Assembly: GCF_029784155.1 (NCBI RefSeq)
Contig: NC_073693.1
Location: forward strand, 109,678,683 to 109,742,682
Length of the DNA stretch: 64,000 nt
Direction of reading: 5' to 3'
DNA from: Uranotaenia lowii
Taxonomy: Eukaryota > Arthropoda > Insecta > Diptera > Culicidae
Shown here: positions 43,167-54,544 of the stretch, piece by piece
Layout: the number at the start of each line of letters is the position of its first letter
Position numbering within the stretch: the first letter of the stretch is position 1
Notes under the pieces: generated by a model
The model's input: the letters and a program-made list of their open reading frames with translations, nothing else
What the model was told of the DNA's origin: nothing
Databases searched by the model: none
Translations under genes and position numbers: made by a program

Positions 43167-45574
43167 TCTGCTTATCTGATTAAAAGGCTTAAGAAAAAAG
43201 CCTCGTCATACGCTATGTTTACAGAACTGCACTTATTATATTATAGATGAAGCGGATAGCATTTCTTCTTCTAAAATTACATATGGACTGTTCCTTGTAA
43301 TCAGGAATTTCTCTAGTTGACAATTTCCTAAAGAAGAGGTAGTTTGGGAGTTTCATCTATGGTTGGGTTCGATGAACAAATATATTGCAATAATTTTCGT
43401 TGAATGTTTTAGGGGTTTTGGGCTTTTGTAAGCACTGATATCATTCCTTCCATCCTAGATCGCTGTATGGATAAATATAAAGAATATGTTATTGGTATGG
43501 TAGATCAATCAACCCGAAATTGTAATTTTCCTTATATTGTCTATCTCTATCATAATTTGGGAGTGTTTGTCAAGTGTTTGACAACCCTCACGCAACAATC
43601 AATCAAAATTTGTGTTCGATCGAATCATACTCTTTCAACCTAGAATTTAGGTTTAATTGTACATTAATCTATATCAATTAAACGTACAGAATGTGGATGA
43701 AAGTCACTGTGCCTATCGTATTTCAATCAACCAGCTTTCAGCCGAGTTAATGACCTCTGTTTGTGATTCACCAAGGCGTATAAAACCAGCATATCGTGTA
43801 ACATAATGGTACTTTGATTCACTGAGGCTTATGAGAATATGTTGGTACCTTTCATTTTCTCAGTATGATTCACACGTACATATATGTAACACTCATTTGC
43901 ATCTAAAGGTCTATTGAGAAAGATCAACTCGGTACGATTCAGTCCATCAGCGGGAGGCGACACTGATTGAATAAAAAACGAATTAATCAATCAGACAAAA
44001 CGATCCCGCCCTTAGAAAAAGACACCGGTCGCCATCTGCGGCTCTATTCAAATGCGTTTATCTTCTCTCCCGGTTGGGATTCTTTCTATGAAAATGAAAC
44101 GGAGTTTTTATGACCTGGTGACGAATCTTCTCCGGTCGAGAACTTTGACACCGGCCACCAAGATTGGACCTGGGTGCGTGGATCTTTACGATTCAGCCAA
44201 TTGAACCTCCCTCATGAACTAATAATAGCGCTCCCGGTCAGTTGCCCTTTTGTTGTCCCATTTAGATCTTTGGGGAGAGGAGAGCTCCCATTGCATCCAA
44301 AATGGAACAGGGAGAAAAAACCTTTCGCCAATACAAACGGGGATGCCATTGAATTCCCGATCCCATCGCACCAAAAATGGTTCGAATCTTGACCAGCATC
44401 CACTGCATGCCAAGCTGTCGTCGTCGCCAATGGTGAATGTCATCCCATTATGGTTCAATTATCATGAAAAGCGGCAAAAGCTCAATTAGATTATAATCGA
44501 CGCCCGGACTCTTTCACAAAAAGCGAGGGACCTCAGCTGAGCCGGCCAATTTGCCGATAAGTCATGGGAAAACTGGTCCCCCGCCAGGGCCACCTTCCCG
44601 ATACGGTAGCTTGGAAGCCTTTCTTCGCCGGCATTCTCGGCGCGTTCGGAACCGGTGGCAAATGGCGAAAGTGTTAATAGCAACGAGCTGTACACATAAT
44701 ATCTTTATACAGATATCAACGACGGGCTTTCCGTTGAATATTCATAAGGCTGTGGTGGCGGGTCGTTGTTGCTCTAGAGATAAATGGCGATTTCTCACAA
44801 AACTAAACCGCGTTGCTCTAGTAGAGATAGGCAACTCCGGACTCTTTACTAAGGCGATCTGCGAAAAATTTTCTAAGTGGAGGGAAGTCCGCTGTTTTGC
44901 TTGCCATCCACGCTTTACAAGAAGTGTACAGAGAGATATGATTTTAAAATTTGTTGCCCTTGATTGAAAAGTGGCGCTCCAACCGGGTTCGTTAGCACAT
45001 TTTTTTCTCGCTGTTTTGATTTTCAACAACCAAGACTTGAGAAATTAAAGCGTTTCGCACTTGGGTTGGTTGATCGAGGTACAAATCTTTCACTTCCCCA
45101 ATGGCTGCCACTGGGGAAAAAATAACAAATCGAGAGGTGCTGAAAGTGGATTGTCCGCAAGTCCGGCTAAATGTTCCCATCCGATGGAGTGGTCACTTTT
45201 TTTCCTAACGTTATATTTGTTTCATATTTATGAGGAATGTCTTGAGCAGCATTCTGAACAAAAAGCTGTTTGAAAACTGCTGCACGCTTTATGCTAACGG
45301 ATGCAAAGAATGTCGTTATTATATTAGTGATTTAAGCTATTTAGCGGCGCTTAGCACGGTTCCAAGGCTTTGTTTAAAATGTGACAGTTTTGTTTTTAAA
45401 TGGAAGCAATTTAGCATTAATAATTCATATAAAATTATGCTAAAGTCTTTAAAGGGTTGTCGCAATTATGTATGATCTGAACCTTCGAGCCTCAAAAGTT
45501 ACATGAACATTAAATTTTCAATAGGGTAGCTTAAAGAACGTTTATCTGCGATTTTATTATAATATCTTACGTTA

Positions 45575-46350
45575 ATTTAGACTAAGTCGATTTGGGGCCG
45601 TTTTTTAATTTCTTAAACCCTGGAGTCAAAAAACCTTCGTTTTGGTTCACAACTCTTCCATGATTTTTTGTAAAAATTTTAAGTAACGTTTATATGAGTA
45701 AATTTGTATGGGAAAATTGAGTATTTTGTACTGCAAAATCAGCATAATTTTTTATTCTTCTGTGGAACCGAGCCTGCTAATGATTTTTGTACCTATTTAT
45801 AAATTCTGTAAAGGAAATTTTCCGCAGAACAACTTTATCGGAAACCGTAACTTCCTATCTTATAAGACGAAACAGGTTTTAGGTGTTGAATGTGGGCATG
45901 TATTTTGGCATTAAAAAACAATAAATTCAATTGACATCACTCTGGGTGCCTAGCGAGGTATTGCATGACTACTTCTCATGCAATACTTCTCAAGGCATCA
46001 GCAGTGATGACAATTGAATTTATTGTTAAACAGCTAATCATTTTTTTGCCGAATAAGATACGAATTTATGACTTTGACAAAGTTGTTCAACGGAAAATTT
46101 CTTTTAGATAATTTACAAATTGGCACAAAAATTAGCAGGCTCGGTTCCACAGAAGAATCAAAAACGATGTTTATCTATCAGTAAAAAATATTCAGTTTTC
46201 CCATACAAACCTAAAAGTTCAAATTTACTCATACTCGTTACTTAAAAATTCTGCAGAAAATTATTGATTAGCTTTGAACCAAAACGAAGTTTTGTAGACC
46301 CAAGGGTTTGAGAAATTAAAAAATGACCTCAGTCTAATGTTAAATGTGCC
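45575..46350. mobile_element. Long-arm foldback element (about 370-bp inverted arms)
   Basis: Almost the whole element is palindromic. The centre is at about 45961-45982 (TTGCATG...CATGCAA). Matching segments include TTTTTTAATTTCTTAAACCC with GGGTTTGAGAAATTAAAAAA, TTCTTCTGTGGAACCGAGCC with GGCTCGGTTCCACAGAAGAA (perfect 20-mers), and CAATAAATTCAATTGACATC with GATGACAATTGAATTTATTG. There is no ORF. A partial copy lies at 28803-28965. Confidence 0.9.
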
Positions 46351-46825
46351 CTCATTTGGTAAATTGGAACAGAAACTATTAAGATGAACTATATCGTAGC
46401 GATATAGTATTCAATTTAGTTCAAATCTAATAAACTAACCATCAAGCAAATGCGATTAGTACCTACTAGTTTATTTCCTAGAGCATTCCACTAAAAAGGG
46501 TCATTGCCTCCATAGGGCGTGCTGTGCTGTGCCTGTGATTATGTGAAGTATCACTTCGCACCTCTACGATCCAACCCATGCGGTGCAGATGCTGGGTCTG
46601 TTTACGAACCGTCAAAGTATCATAATAAAAACACCGAGTCGATGCAGGTTTTGTTTACGCATTTGGCTTTCAGTGTGGTATACTAGAACATCTTTCTGAT
46701 TTTCCATTATTTCACTGCTTTAATTTTTAATAGCTTCACTAAACATTGAAAATTATAATGAATATAATTAAAACAAATTTAACAATTCCAAGTAAAATCA
46801 ATGCTTTATTGTAGGACAAAACAAT
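46351..46825. other. Spacer, nothing recognised
   Basis: AT-rich sequence between the foldback element and the mariner, with no recognised feature. Confidence 0.4.
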
Positions 46826-46983
46826 CGTCTTAAAGGGTGTACGGGTCAAAAATGTGCCAACTTAAATTCGGCGTATTTTTTCTAATCAATCTTAAAAAAA
46901 TCCTGGAACCCCTCATTTTGTACGTGTGTGTCTGTGGAATGTGCTCCTATTTGGATTTTGACATTAGATCTTCAGTTATCAAA

Positions 46984-47265
46984 ATGGCGTCCAAGCAAGA
47001 GGAGTTACGAATCAAAATTTTGTACATGCGTCGTGAAAATCCAAACTACACGCACGCAGAAATAGCAAAACCGTTGATTGTGGCTTAGTCAACCGTCACC
47101 AAAGTAATAAAAGTATATGGCGAACGCATTTCGACAACTAGGAAGCCTGGATCTGGAGGAAATCGAAAGCTGGGAGCCGCCGTGACGAACAGAAGAGTGG
47201 CTAGCGCTTTCAAGCGCAACCCCAATCTCTCCGTTTAAGAGATCGCAAATAAGTTGGGAATTCAA
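46984..47265 (+). pseudogene. Mariner family A transposase, N-terminal HTH fragment
   Basis: MASKQEELRIKILYMRRENP, NYTHAEIAKPL, then an in-frame stop at GCTTAG, then STVTKVIKVYGERISTTRKP, GSGGNRKLGAAVTNRRVASA and FKRNPNLSV, a second stop, EIANKLGIQSR. This is the paired HTH DNA-binding domain of mariner-like transposases, including the GRPR-like linker written here as RKPGSGG. The catalytic domain is absent. Confidence 0.75.
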
Positions 47266-47411
47266 TCACGAAATTATTGCGACACATTCAACAGGGCATA
47301 ACTTTTTTACCACCATTGGGTAAAAATCAACCAAATTTTGCACACTTTCTCATTGATGTGTATTGTTTACATGCTGTCAAACTTGAAGTCGTGATTTTCA
47401 ATTCAACGAAA

Positions 47412-48292
47412 ATGGAGGTGAACCAACGCGAATCGAGAGAACAAATTCTTTCCAAACACCACGAATTTTTCAACACCACCAGTGTTGAAGCGGTTCCAGG
47501 AGCGAACCACGGCAAAGAAGCTGGAAGAAAACCGGGACTGGAGAACAAAAAGACGGAGGGAAAGGTGAAGCGGATGATTGAAGCAAATCCCAACGTCTCA
47601 AGCCGTGATTTGGCTAAAAAGATCGGCTTGTCGCAGAGCTACGTCCAGACTGCAAAGAAGAGAGCTGGACTACATACATACAAGGTACAGAACTTCCCAA
47701 ACCGCGAGTAGTGTCATCAATCGTCGGCTAAAACTCGGGCACGGAAGTTCTACGAGAAGATGCTGACAAAATATGGCTGCTGTATGATGGACGACGAAAC
47801 GTATGTATATAAAAGCCGATTTTAAGCAAATTCCAGGGTTGAAGTTTTTTATTGGCAAGAGCAAGTTCGATGTGAAGTTCGCCTCCAAATATCTTGTTTG
47901 GCAGGCCATCTGCTCTTGCGAACTGAGGAGTGAGCCTTTTGTGACAAAGGGCACAGTAAATGGCGAGATCTACAAATCTAAGTACCTCGTTCTTGCAGCA
48001 GCACGACGAAGCTCCGCTATTTTGGCCAGATTTGCCATTATGCCACTTTTTTAAAAGTGTCCTGGAGTGGTATGATGCCAATTGTGTCTATTTTGTTCCA
48101 AAGGACACCCACAACCCACCAAACTGTCCGGAGCTGAGCCCGGTGGAGCAAGACTGGGCAATAATGAAGCGGAAACTTCAGAAGAGCAAGAACACAGTCA
48201 AAGACGAGAAAGACATGTTAAGAAAATGGAAAAAAACTGAGAAACTGGTGCCGGATGACACTGTAAAGACTTTGATGGAGGGTATCAAATGA
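47412..48292 (+). pseudogene. Mariner family B transposase (DD37E-like) pseudogene
   Basis: MEVNQRESREQILSKHHEFF, AGRKPGLENKKTEGKVKRMI and NPNVSSRDLAKKIGLSQSYV form the HTH region. A stop (TAG, 47709) precedes SSAKTRARKFYEKML and MMDDETYV (first catalytic Asp). A frameshift near 47810 leads into DFKQIPGLKFF and YLVWQAICSCELRSEPFVTK, GTVNGEIYKSKYL. A further frameshift near 48000 leads into LFWPDLPLCHFFKSVLEWYD (second Asp) and NPPNCPELSPVEQDWAIMKR (catalytic Glu). Counting from the second Asp gives 38 intervening residues, one more than DD37E, because KDTHNPP seems to carry an extra residue. The DD37E family is known mainly from mosquitoes. Inactive because of the stop and frameshifts. Confidence 0.85.
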
Positions 48293-48688
48293 AAATGCGT
48301 TCAATTTTACACTCAAGACTCCATCGATTAACTTTTCTTTGGGGTTTTGAAGTAAATATATGTATAAAATTTCCCATTTTTGGTTTGAATTTATTATATG
48401 AAAACTGGCATGACATTTTCGGTGTCGCAATAATTTCGTGTTCGCCCTTTAATCCCAAAAACACTAGACAAACGGATTTTCATCCGCAAACATCTGTACG
48501 TAGTAAGTCGATACACTACACCTTATATCTAAAAACACGAGTTAACTTAAATTTTTCGGAAAACAGATTTAAAGACAGCTATGCACTACCAGCCGAGTCG
48601 ACACTCACAAGAAAATGGCATTTTTAGGTAAGAATAAATTAAGCATAAATTTTTCCAGCAGAACCATCTAAATAAACACCGTTTTTAG

Positions 48689-48728
48689 TCCCTGAAGAAG
48701 ATCCAAAAAGCATCGAAACGTTGGAAAC
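48689..48728 (+). ncRNA. Second hammerhead-ribozyme-like motif
   Basis: TCC, CTGAAGA (48692-48698), one extra A, GAT, loop, ATC (48712-48714), GAAA (48715-48718), CG, TT, GGA. The core order is the same as in the Penelope element at 8549, including the single extra nucleotide before stem II and the ACGT at stem III. Stem II (GAT/ATC) and stem I (TCC/GGA) are only 3 bp, and the cleavage triplet would be GUU. I interpret it as the 3' end of an old Penelope element whose coding part is not visible. Confidence 0.5.
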
Positions 48729-49084
48729 GTAAATCACTACGCCGTTTTCGCTAAAACCAAGACTGCAAGCCGAAAAAACTCCCCGAAAAAAACATATTTC
48801 CGGTAGAATTTTTGACCACAAAAAGATAATATACTTTTGAATTTAAAGTGATGTTTAAACAGAAATTCTCGCTTGACTCACTTGAATATCCTACGCCATT
48901 CATGAGGAAATCTGAGCTTTTATTTTTTTTCTGCGGAAGTGTATAGTTCAAGCAAGTTTTCGATTTCGATGACTTTCAAGTTCAAAGTTGATTCAATACA
49001 TCCCACGAACGTTTTTTTTTTTAAATATTTTGCAAAACTCAGTACTCTGAGTTTATTTATTTATGAGAATTCCATTTGGTAAGA

Positions 49085-49350
49085 TAGATTAAGGTTGCCA
49101 AAATTTTTTCAGCATGTATTCGGGTTATTTTATCTAAAAACCTGGTAAAATCCGGGCATTTGATTTATAAATTGTTGACCAAAAATCCGGGCAATTTCCG
49201 GGCAAATTTGGTCAAACCCAAACTCAACAAAAGTCAAGAAAAAAAAATTTAGAATTTTTTTGCGTCAAAACCCATCAGAAGATTTTAAATCGTATTTAAG
49301 GCTTCCAAAAATCCTTACATGATTATTATATGGCAATCTTTATATAGATG
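49085..49350. repeat. GTTGCCA-CCGGGC repeat, copy 1 (truncated)
   Basis: AAGGTTGCCAAAATTTTTTC, GGTAAAATCCGGGCATTTGA and AAAATCCGGGCAATTTCCGG follow the same order as the element at 50514-50990, but the right half is missing. Confidence 0.7.
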
Positions 49351-50510
49351 CCATTCCTACGGAATCGAATACTATGGTTTTAAGTTTTAAGTATGTAAAG
49401 GAAACTTTCAAAACTTTTATAGTTAACCACGTTGATTTTTTTTCCAAAAATTTGCTCATGTAAGAGATTAAAATTGATTCACAGAGAACAGACGTACATA
49501 CATACAAGCTTGAACAAAAAATGTTCAGAAAAGTGTGTAATAATTTAAAAGCTATCATCAGAAAAATACGTTAAAAATTGACTGGAAACAGTGCCATCTG
49601 TTGCGCCGTTTAAAAGTTACAAATCAATTTTTATAGTGCTCAGTTTTCGAAACGGCGTAATCATATATGAATAAAGTGACCAATATCTCAGTGAAACGAA
49701 CGCCTTGAATTTATTGCTTGATAAATGCAATTAGAGTAACTTTTAACTTACAAAATTTTACTTTTTTATTTTAGTACTACTGCGGCAGAGAATAATTGAC
49801 AAATTTTGGATCAAGCTTTCGCATTTCTTGAACGGTTATCGAAGTCAGAGTAAGCATCGGCTATGTCCAGTCAAATAAGAACATTTTTGACGGTCATTTT
49901 CACCTAGCAATACTGATTCTAGGCATCTCAAAGCGAGTTTCATTCACGTATCTCATTTGCATCCCATTGTTTAAAATTTAGTACTTCTTGCAAGTTTGAA
50001 GAAAATAGCGGATACATTTTAGGATACGTTTTTTATGCAACATGACAAATGTGTTATGAAACTCCAACAGCGATTTTCTTTAAACATGCCAAGTAGCTCA
50101 TACGACCTGTTTATACTGTCTGTTATTTTTTCTCATTGTTTTGCCAGTTCTCTTTGGTTTGTTTGAAGACATCTGGTGGCCCAGCCAAAAATCAAAAATT
50201 GGTTCAAAAAGGGCGTTGGAATTTTTACACAAGTTTCGTGGGCTAGCTTCGAGCAGGTCTTTCAAGTTGATTGACTGACTTGTGGTATTCAACGCATGAA
50301 ACAGTTTCGAATTTTTCAATAGGCAAAAACAACGGAAGAACCCTTTTGGATCACGAAAGCTATGATTTCCATTGTATGAAAAAGACAAAAATGCACAATG
50401 GTTCAAATACTACAATTTATGGTTTTGGATTATCTTGGCTTCAAAATTAAGTAATTTTTAAATCATTTGTATTTTTTATAATTTTGTACAATTAAATTCG
50501 ATTAACTTAA
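49351..50510. other. Spacer, nothing recognised
   Basis: AT-rich, with no recognised domain or terminal repeat. Confidence 0.4.
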
Positions 50511-50513
50511 TTC

Positions 50514-50990
50514 AAGGTTGTCAGATTTTTTTCAGCACTTACCCGGGTCGGACCAATCCAGGCCATTTTATCTAAAATCCTTGTAAAATCAGGGCATTTG
50601 GTTTTAAAATTGTCGATCAAAAATCCGGACAATGTCGGGGGAAATTTGGTCAAAATCCAGGCACAAATCAAGAAAAAGTTAGTTGAAAAAAACGTTTTTT
50701 CATCATAACTCATCACTGATGAGTCATCAGCAGTTTTTGAATCCTAGGCTTTCAAAAACCTTGTATAATTATTTTCATAAAACTTGCTAAAAAAAATTCG
50801 TTTTGATCACACAAATAATTTTTTTTACAACACAATTGGTTTTGTTTTGGCAAATAAAGTAAATAAATGCGGGAATAATCTGGGATTTTTCAATGAAATC
50901 CGGGCAAACAGTCCGGTCCGGTTTGTCAAATTTTGTATTAAGTACCCGGGCAAACCCGGAAAACCGGGCAATCTGGCAATCTCAACTTAA
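50514..50990. mobile_element. GTTGCCA-CCGGGC MITE, copy 2 (about 475 bp)
   Basis: Left end AAGGTTGTCAGATTTTTTTC. The right end read in reverse is AAGTTGAGATTGCCAGATTG, followed by CCCGGTTTTCCGGG. Multiple CCGGGCA/TGCCCGG-like motifs (ATCCGGACAAT, CCGGGCAAACAG, CCCGGGCAAACCC) lie inside. Shares its left half with 49085-49350. No ORF. Confidence 0.68.
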
Positions 50991-53130
50991 ACGTTTTATA
51001 ATTTTTTAAACATTGAAATATTTCATTGTTTATGTACAATGTCCATGTTAACTTACAGCTACTGACAATGTTCGTTGTTTGACGATAGTTTTTTGTTATG
51101 TTCCTTTTTATAACGTTTTGGAAAGTCCTCATCTAAATATGCTTTTTTTTTTACTTACTAGGATTAAAAGTTGATCAATTTGTTTAATATTCACCTGTAA
51201 AGAGAAAAGAAGACATTATTAGTTTAATGCAATTGAATTTCATTGTTTTTTTCTTTTTCAAAATATGATAAGAAGGTAAAAAGATAAGGAATATTTTAAA
51301 GTTTAATGACTTTTCAATAGGCCAATTGGTCTTACACTTTCTATAGTTCATTCAAATCAAGTACAATCGGAAGGGAAATCTTCAAAAATAAGTATAGTTT
51401 TTACCTGAAATTTAGGCTCTCTTATTTATAGAAAAAAAAAATCATTTGATTAGGATTGAAGAATGCTTGTTTTTTTATGCTCAACAACACCTTAATTCTG
51501 TCAAATAATTCCAAATTCAAAATTTTAAGAATTTGTTGAATATTATGCTAAACAAGGGAATTCCTCTTGAAACAAAGTTTGATGATCAACCGTCTGATGG
51601 AACCAATCAAAACATCTGGACAGGAAGTCCAAATAAACTTGTTCGACAACAACGACTAAAATCGGATGAATTTAAAGAAACTATGTTCCATTGGAAGAGA
51701 ACTACGCACGCACAAGTTAATTTCCGTTTCCGTTTTTGTTTCTTCTTCTAAGTTCCATCTACAACTACCGTATAGGTTTAAATTTCAGCCCTTAAACTTG
51801 TAATTTGACTTGATTTGATCTGCTACTTACAGTCCAGTATAAAACTCCAGCAGCTGGATTCTTTTGACTTGAAAATCAAAATATAGAATGAGTTAAAGAA
51901 TTTAAAATTAGAAATCAGAATAAGAATAAAAATTTTGAAGTGGAAATTAAAATTGAAAATTGGGATTCAGGGTAACAGAATTTAAAATTAAATTTTATAT
52001 GTTTTTTTTTCCAGAAAAAATTCCAGTTATAATTCTCTTAGTATAAGACAAAACTTGTCCAAAAATCGAACAGCACGGTAGCTCCCCTAAAAAAAACAAT
52101 TCCATTGATTGATAGCCGCATTTTTTTCCCTTTCGATTTGTTTCCGTTTCCAAAAACACAACCGTCGTGGTTTTCGTCGCCAATTTGAGGAAAGGCTATG
52201 AAGAATCAATTAAAATTTAATTCCGACTGCATCGAAGCCGACGTTGATGCTGAGAAACCCAGGAGAAAAAACCGACCTTGACTGCCCATTTACCTACTCT
52301 CAAGTCGAGAAGATAATAGCCGTTGATGACACTCCAAGGAATTGGGAGATGAAAGTAGAAAAGAAGAAAATTGAAACGAAATCCGATCTGGTGGGAGATC
52401 TTCTGTTTAATCTTTTGAACCAGGAAGGGTTTTAATCGTCTTCACTAGAAGACGATGCTCGATTACCCGTGAGTAATCTTACTTTCAGCAGTCACATGTC
52501 TAAACATTTGAGACGACAGAGAGAAAAGTTTTAAAGACACCCAACGGAGTTTGGTCTATGGGGAAAAGTTAAAGTGAGACGAGCTAAAAGCGTTGCCTAG
52601 AAGTCAGTGAGAATCTTATTTTTAAGATTTGTGGGCCCAACATTATCAGCTGGATAGCACAATCCCACGATGAAAGATGGACATAACGCGAGAACACCTA
52701 AGTTGGAGGAGAAAAATCTCCAAGAAAGGAATCCTAAATGGGTGAACGTTAAGAAAGCATCAGAGTTTTCTCGCGGTCCTGCGGTTAGGTTTATGATTTA
52801 AGAATCTTCGTTCAAACAAAATGCTGGATCAAAACGGACGGAGAATAGAAGAGAAAAGCCCATAAAACGTGGCTGGGTTCCAAGTAATAATGATTAACGG
52901 AAGTGACAAATAAAGGGCCTTCTAATGGGGTTAATGTGGGTGGCCTTTCGTCTATTGAGAACTTACTGAGTTCTTTTCTGAATTTAGATCATTTACTCCA
53001 ACTCAAAAACTTCTCCTGTAACATTTCATCCTTTGAAACGAAAAAACAGTGATTTTAAGAGTATCAACCCCAAGACGGTGTGTTTTCATAAAAATGAAAA
53101 ATGAAATTTTAAAATGAAATTTTAAAATGA
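50991..53130. other. Intergenic DNA, nothing recognised
   Basis: AT-rich, with no protein domain or repeat structure I can name. Confidence 0.4.
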
Positions 53131-53136
53131 AATTTT

Positions 53137-53240
53137 AAATTTTGTTGTACCACAAGGCTCACCTCTTGGTCCATTATAGGTTAATACCGATATCAACTAA
53201 TGACTTGTTCCAAGTATTATCTAAACAGTTTTCAGCTAGG
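53137..53240 (+). pseudogene. Tiny LINE RT relic
   Basis: FVVPQGSPLGPL, a stop, then VNTDIN reads as the RT motif B signature (GVPQGSPLGPLLFxxxIND) with one stop. Nothing else of the element is recognisable nearby. Confidence 0.6.
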
Positions 53241-53899
53241 TTATCAATTAATGAACCGCTCAAATTTGGCTTGCAACAGTGAAAATTATTTCCCAGAACA
53301 AATTTGTTCCACGCTTCATTGCCAAAATAGGCCTCAAAACATCAAAAGGCAAAAGCTTTCCAGGTATGGACAGTGACTACAAAACAAAAAACTACTGGAA
53401 GAAACCTCTCAATTGGCCGTAATCAGTACCAACACTCAACGCAAACACCTTCTTCGAGTCCTCTTTTGCCTTTTCATCAAAGCCTCACTAATGAACATTG
53501 ATTTGTTGGCCTATAGTGAAACACAACGCGCCATTTCTGGCTACGTACCTACTTCTGAAGAAACCAAATCCGCGTGGTTTGACCGTACCCATCGTTCAGT
53601 ATGTGTTACCTGTTTCGCTTGCGTGTTTTTTCTGATCGGTGTCACCAGCCGCTCAAAACTCAGTCAATCAGTTAGTAAACCAAACCATACAAGTGGAACA
53701 GAGGGATACCACCTTTTCCTACTTTTTAGAAAATAGGCAGAAGGGGAATTCCGCTGAAAGGACCTAAATATATCCTGTAGGTAACTTTCGGTTTTGAAAA
53801 GGGGACGGAAAGCGTGGTGATATTTTTTTTTTTAATATTTGTGAAATATATTCAGAATCTGGATTGAGAAATTCGAACTAAGATTGTATTTAAACCAAG

Positions 53900-54535
53900 T
53901 GGAATATAAACGAGTCTGACTCGTGGTAAATAATAAGAATTTTGGGCAAAACCACGAGTTAGACTTGTGGTGTAGAATTAGTGTTAAATTTTGAAACGCT
54001 ATGGTCTGTATTCTCGAGTCTGATTCGTAGTAGAATTTGGACTATATGTGAGAACCACGAGTTTGATTCGTGATGAACGCCAACTGTTGTATGTTCTACA
54101 CCACGAGTCAGATTCGTGTTGTAGAATTTGTGTAAATATTTTAAACGCTTTAGATTGCATTCAGGAGTCTGATTCATAGTAGAGTTTTGACCATAAAAGA
54201 GAACCACGAGTATGACTCGTGATTGGGAAATATCAAATATTTTAGGTAAAATCCGAGAGTCAGACTCGCTATACACAACAAATGTTGAAGATTAAAAGCT
54301 ACGAGTCAGACTCGTGGCCTGAAATTTGTGTTAATAAGGCTTGCATTCACGAGTGTGTCTCGCGGTAAAATTTGGACAATAATTAAGGGCGAACCACGAG
54401 TGTGACTCGTGGTTCTCCCACGAATCAGAGTGCTGGTGTAACTTTTGTGTTATTTTTTTAAACGACATTCACGAGTTTGAACCGTGGTAAAATTTGAACA
54501 ATAAGTGAGAACCACGAGTCTGACTCGTGGTACAC
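53900..54535. repeat. Array of about 14 near-palindromic CCACGAGTCTGACTCGTGG motifs
   Basis: Each motif is a near-perfect 16-19 bp palindrome centred on GTCTGAC, GTCAGAC or GTGTGAC. They occur at about 53911, 53951, 54014, 54056, 54101, 54165, 54202, 54250, 54299, 54347, 54395, 54418, 54470 and 54510. Spacer pieces also recur (GTAGAATTTGTGT, GTAAAATTTGGACAATAA, GTGAGAACCACGAG), pointing to a decayed longer tandem repeat of about 150 bp. No ORF. Confidence 0.92.
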
Positions 54536-54544
54536 TATTTGAAA

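Larger units (their letters stand above)
41275..45570. other. Intergenic DNA with short inverted repeats, no gene recognised
   Basis: AT-rich. It contains the 40-bp inverted pair at 42369-42408/42573-42612 and the CAAGTAAC MITE copy 2 (43081-43166), listed separately. 43960-45200 is less AT-rich but has no ORF with a recognisable domain. Confidence 0.4.
46833..48450 (+). mobile_element. Chimeric Tc1/mariner-type element
   Basis: Left end TTAAAGGGTGTACGGGTC and right end (reverse complement) TTAAAGGGCGAACACG, both at TA-containing sites. The left part (to about 47265) carries one transposase N-terminus. From 47267 on, CACGAAATTATTGCGACAC matches the right terminal repeat (reverse complement of 48416-48440), so a second, different mariner begins there. 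The element is therefore a fusion of the 5' end of family A with most of family B. Confidence 0.82.

Noticed and set aside
44174..44967. Overlapping ORFs in a GC-richer patch as a possible gene
   Set aside because: Several short ORFs on both strands, none with a recognisable domain or consistent splice sites.
53900..54535. CRISPR-like interpretation of the palindromic array
   Set aside because: Spacers share sequence with each other, repeats are imperfect, and there are no cas genes. A decayed tandem repeat is more likely.
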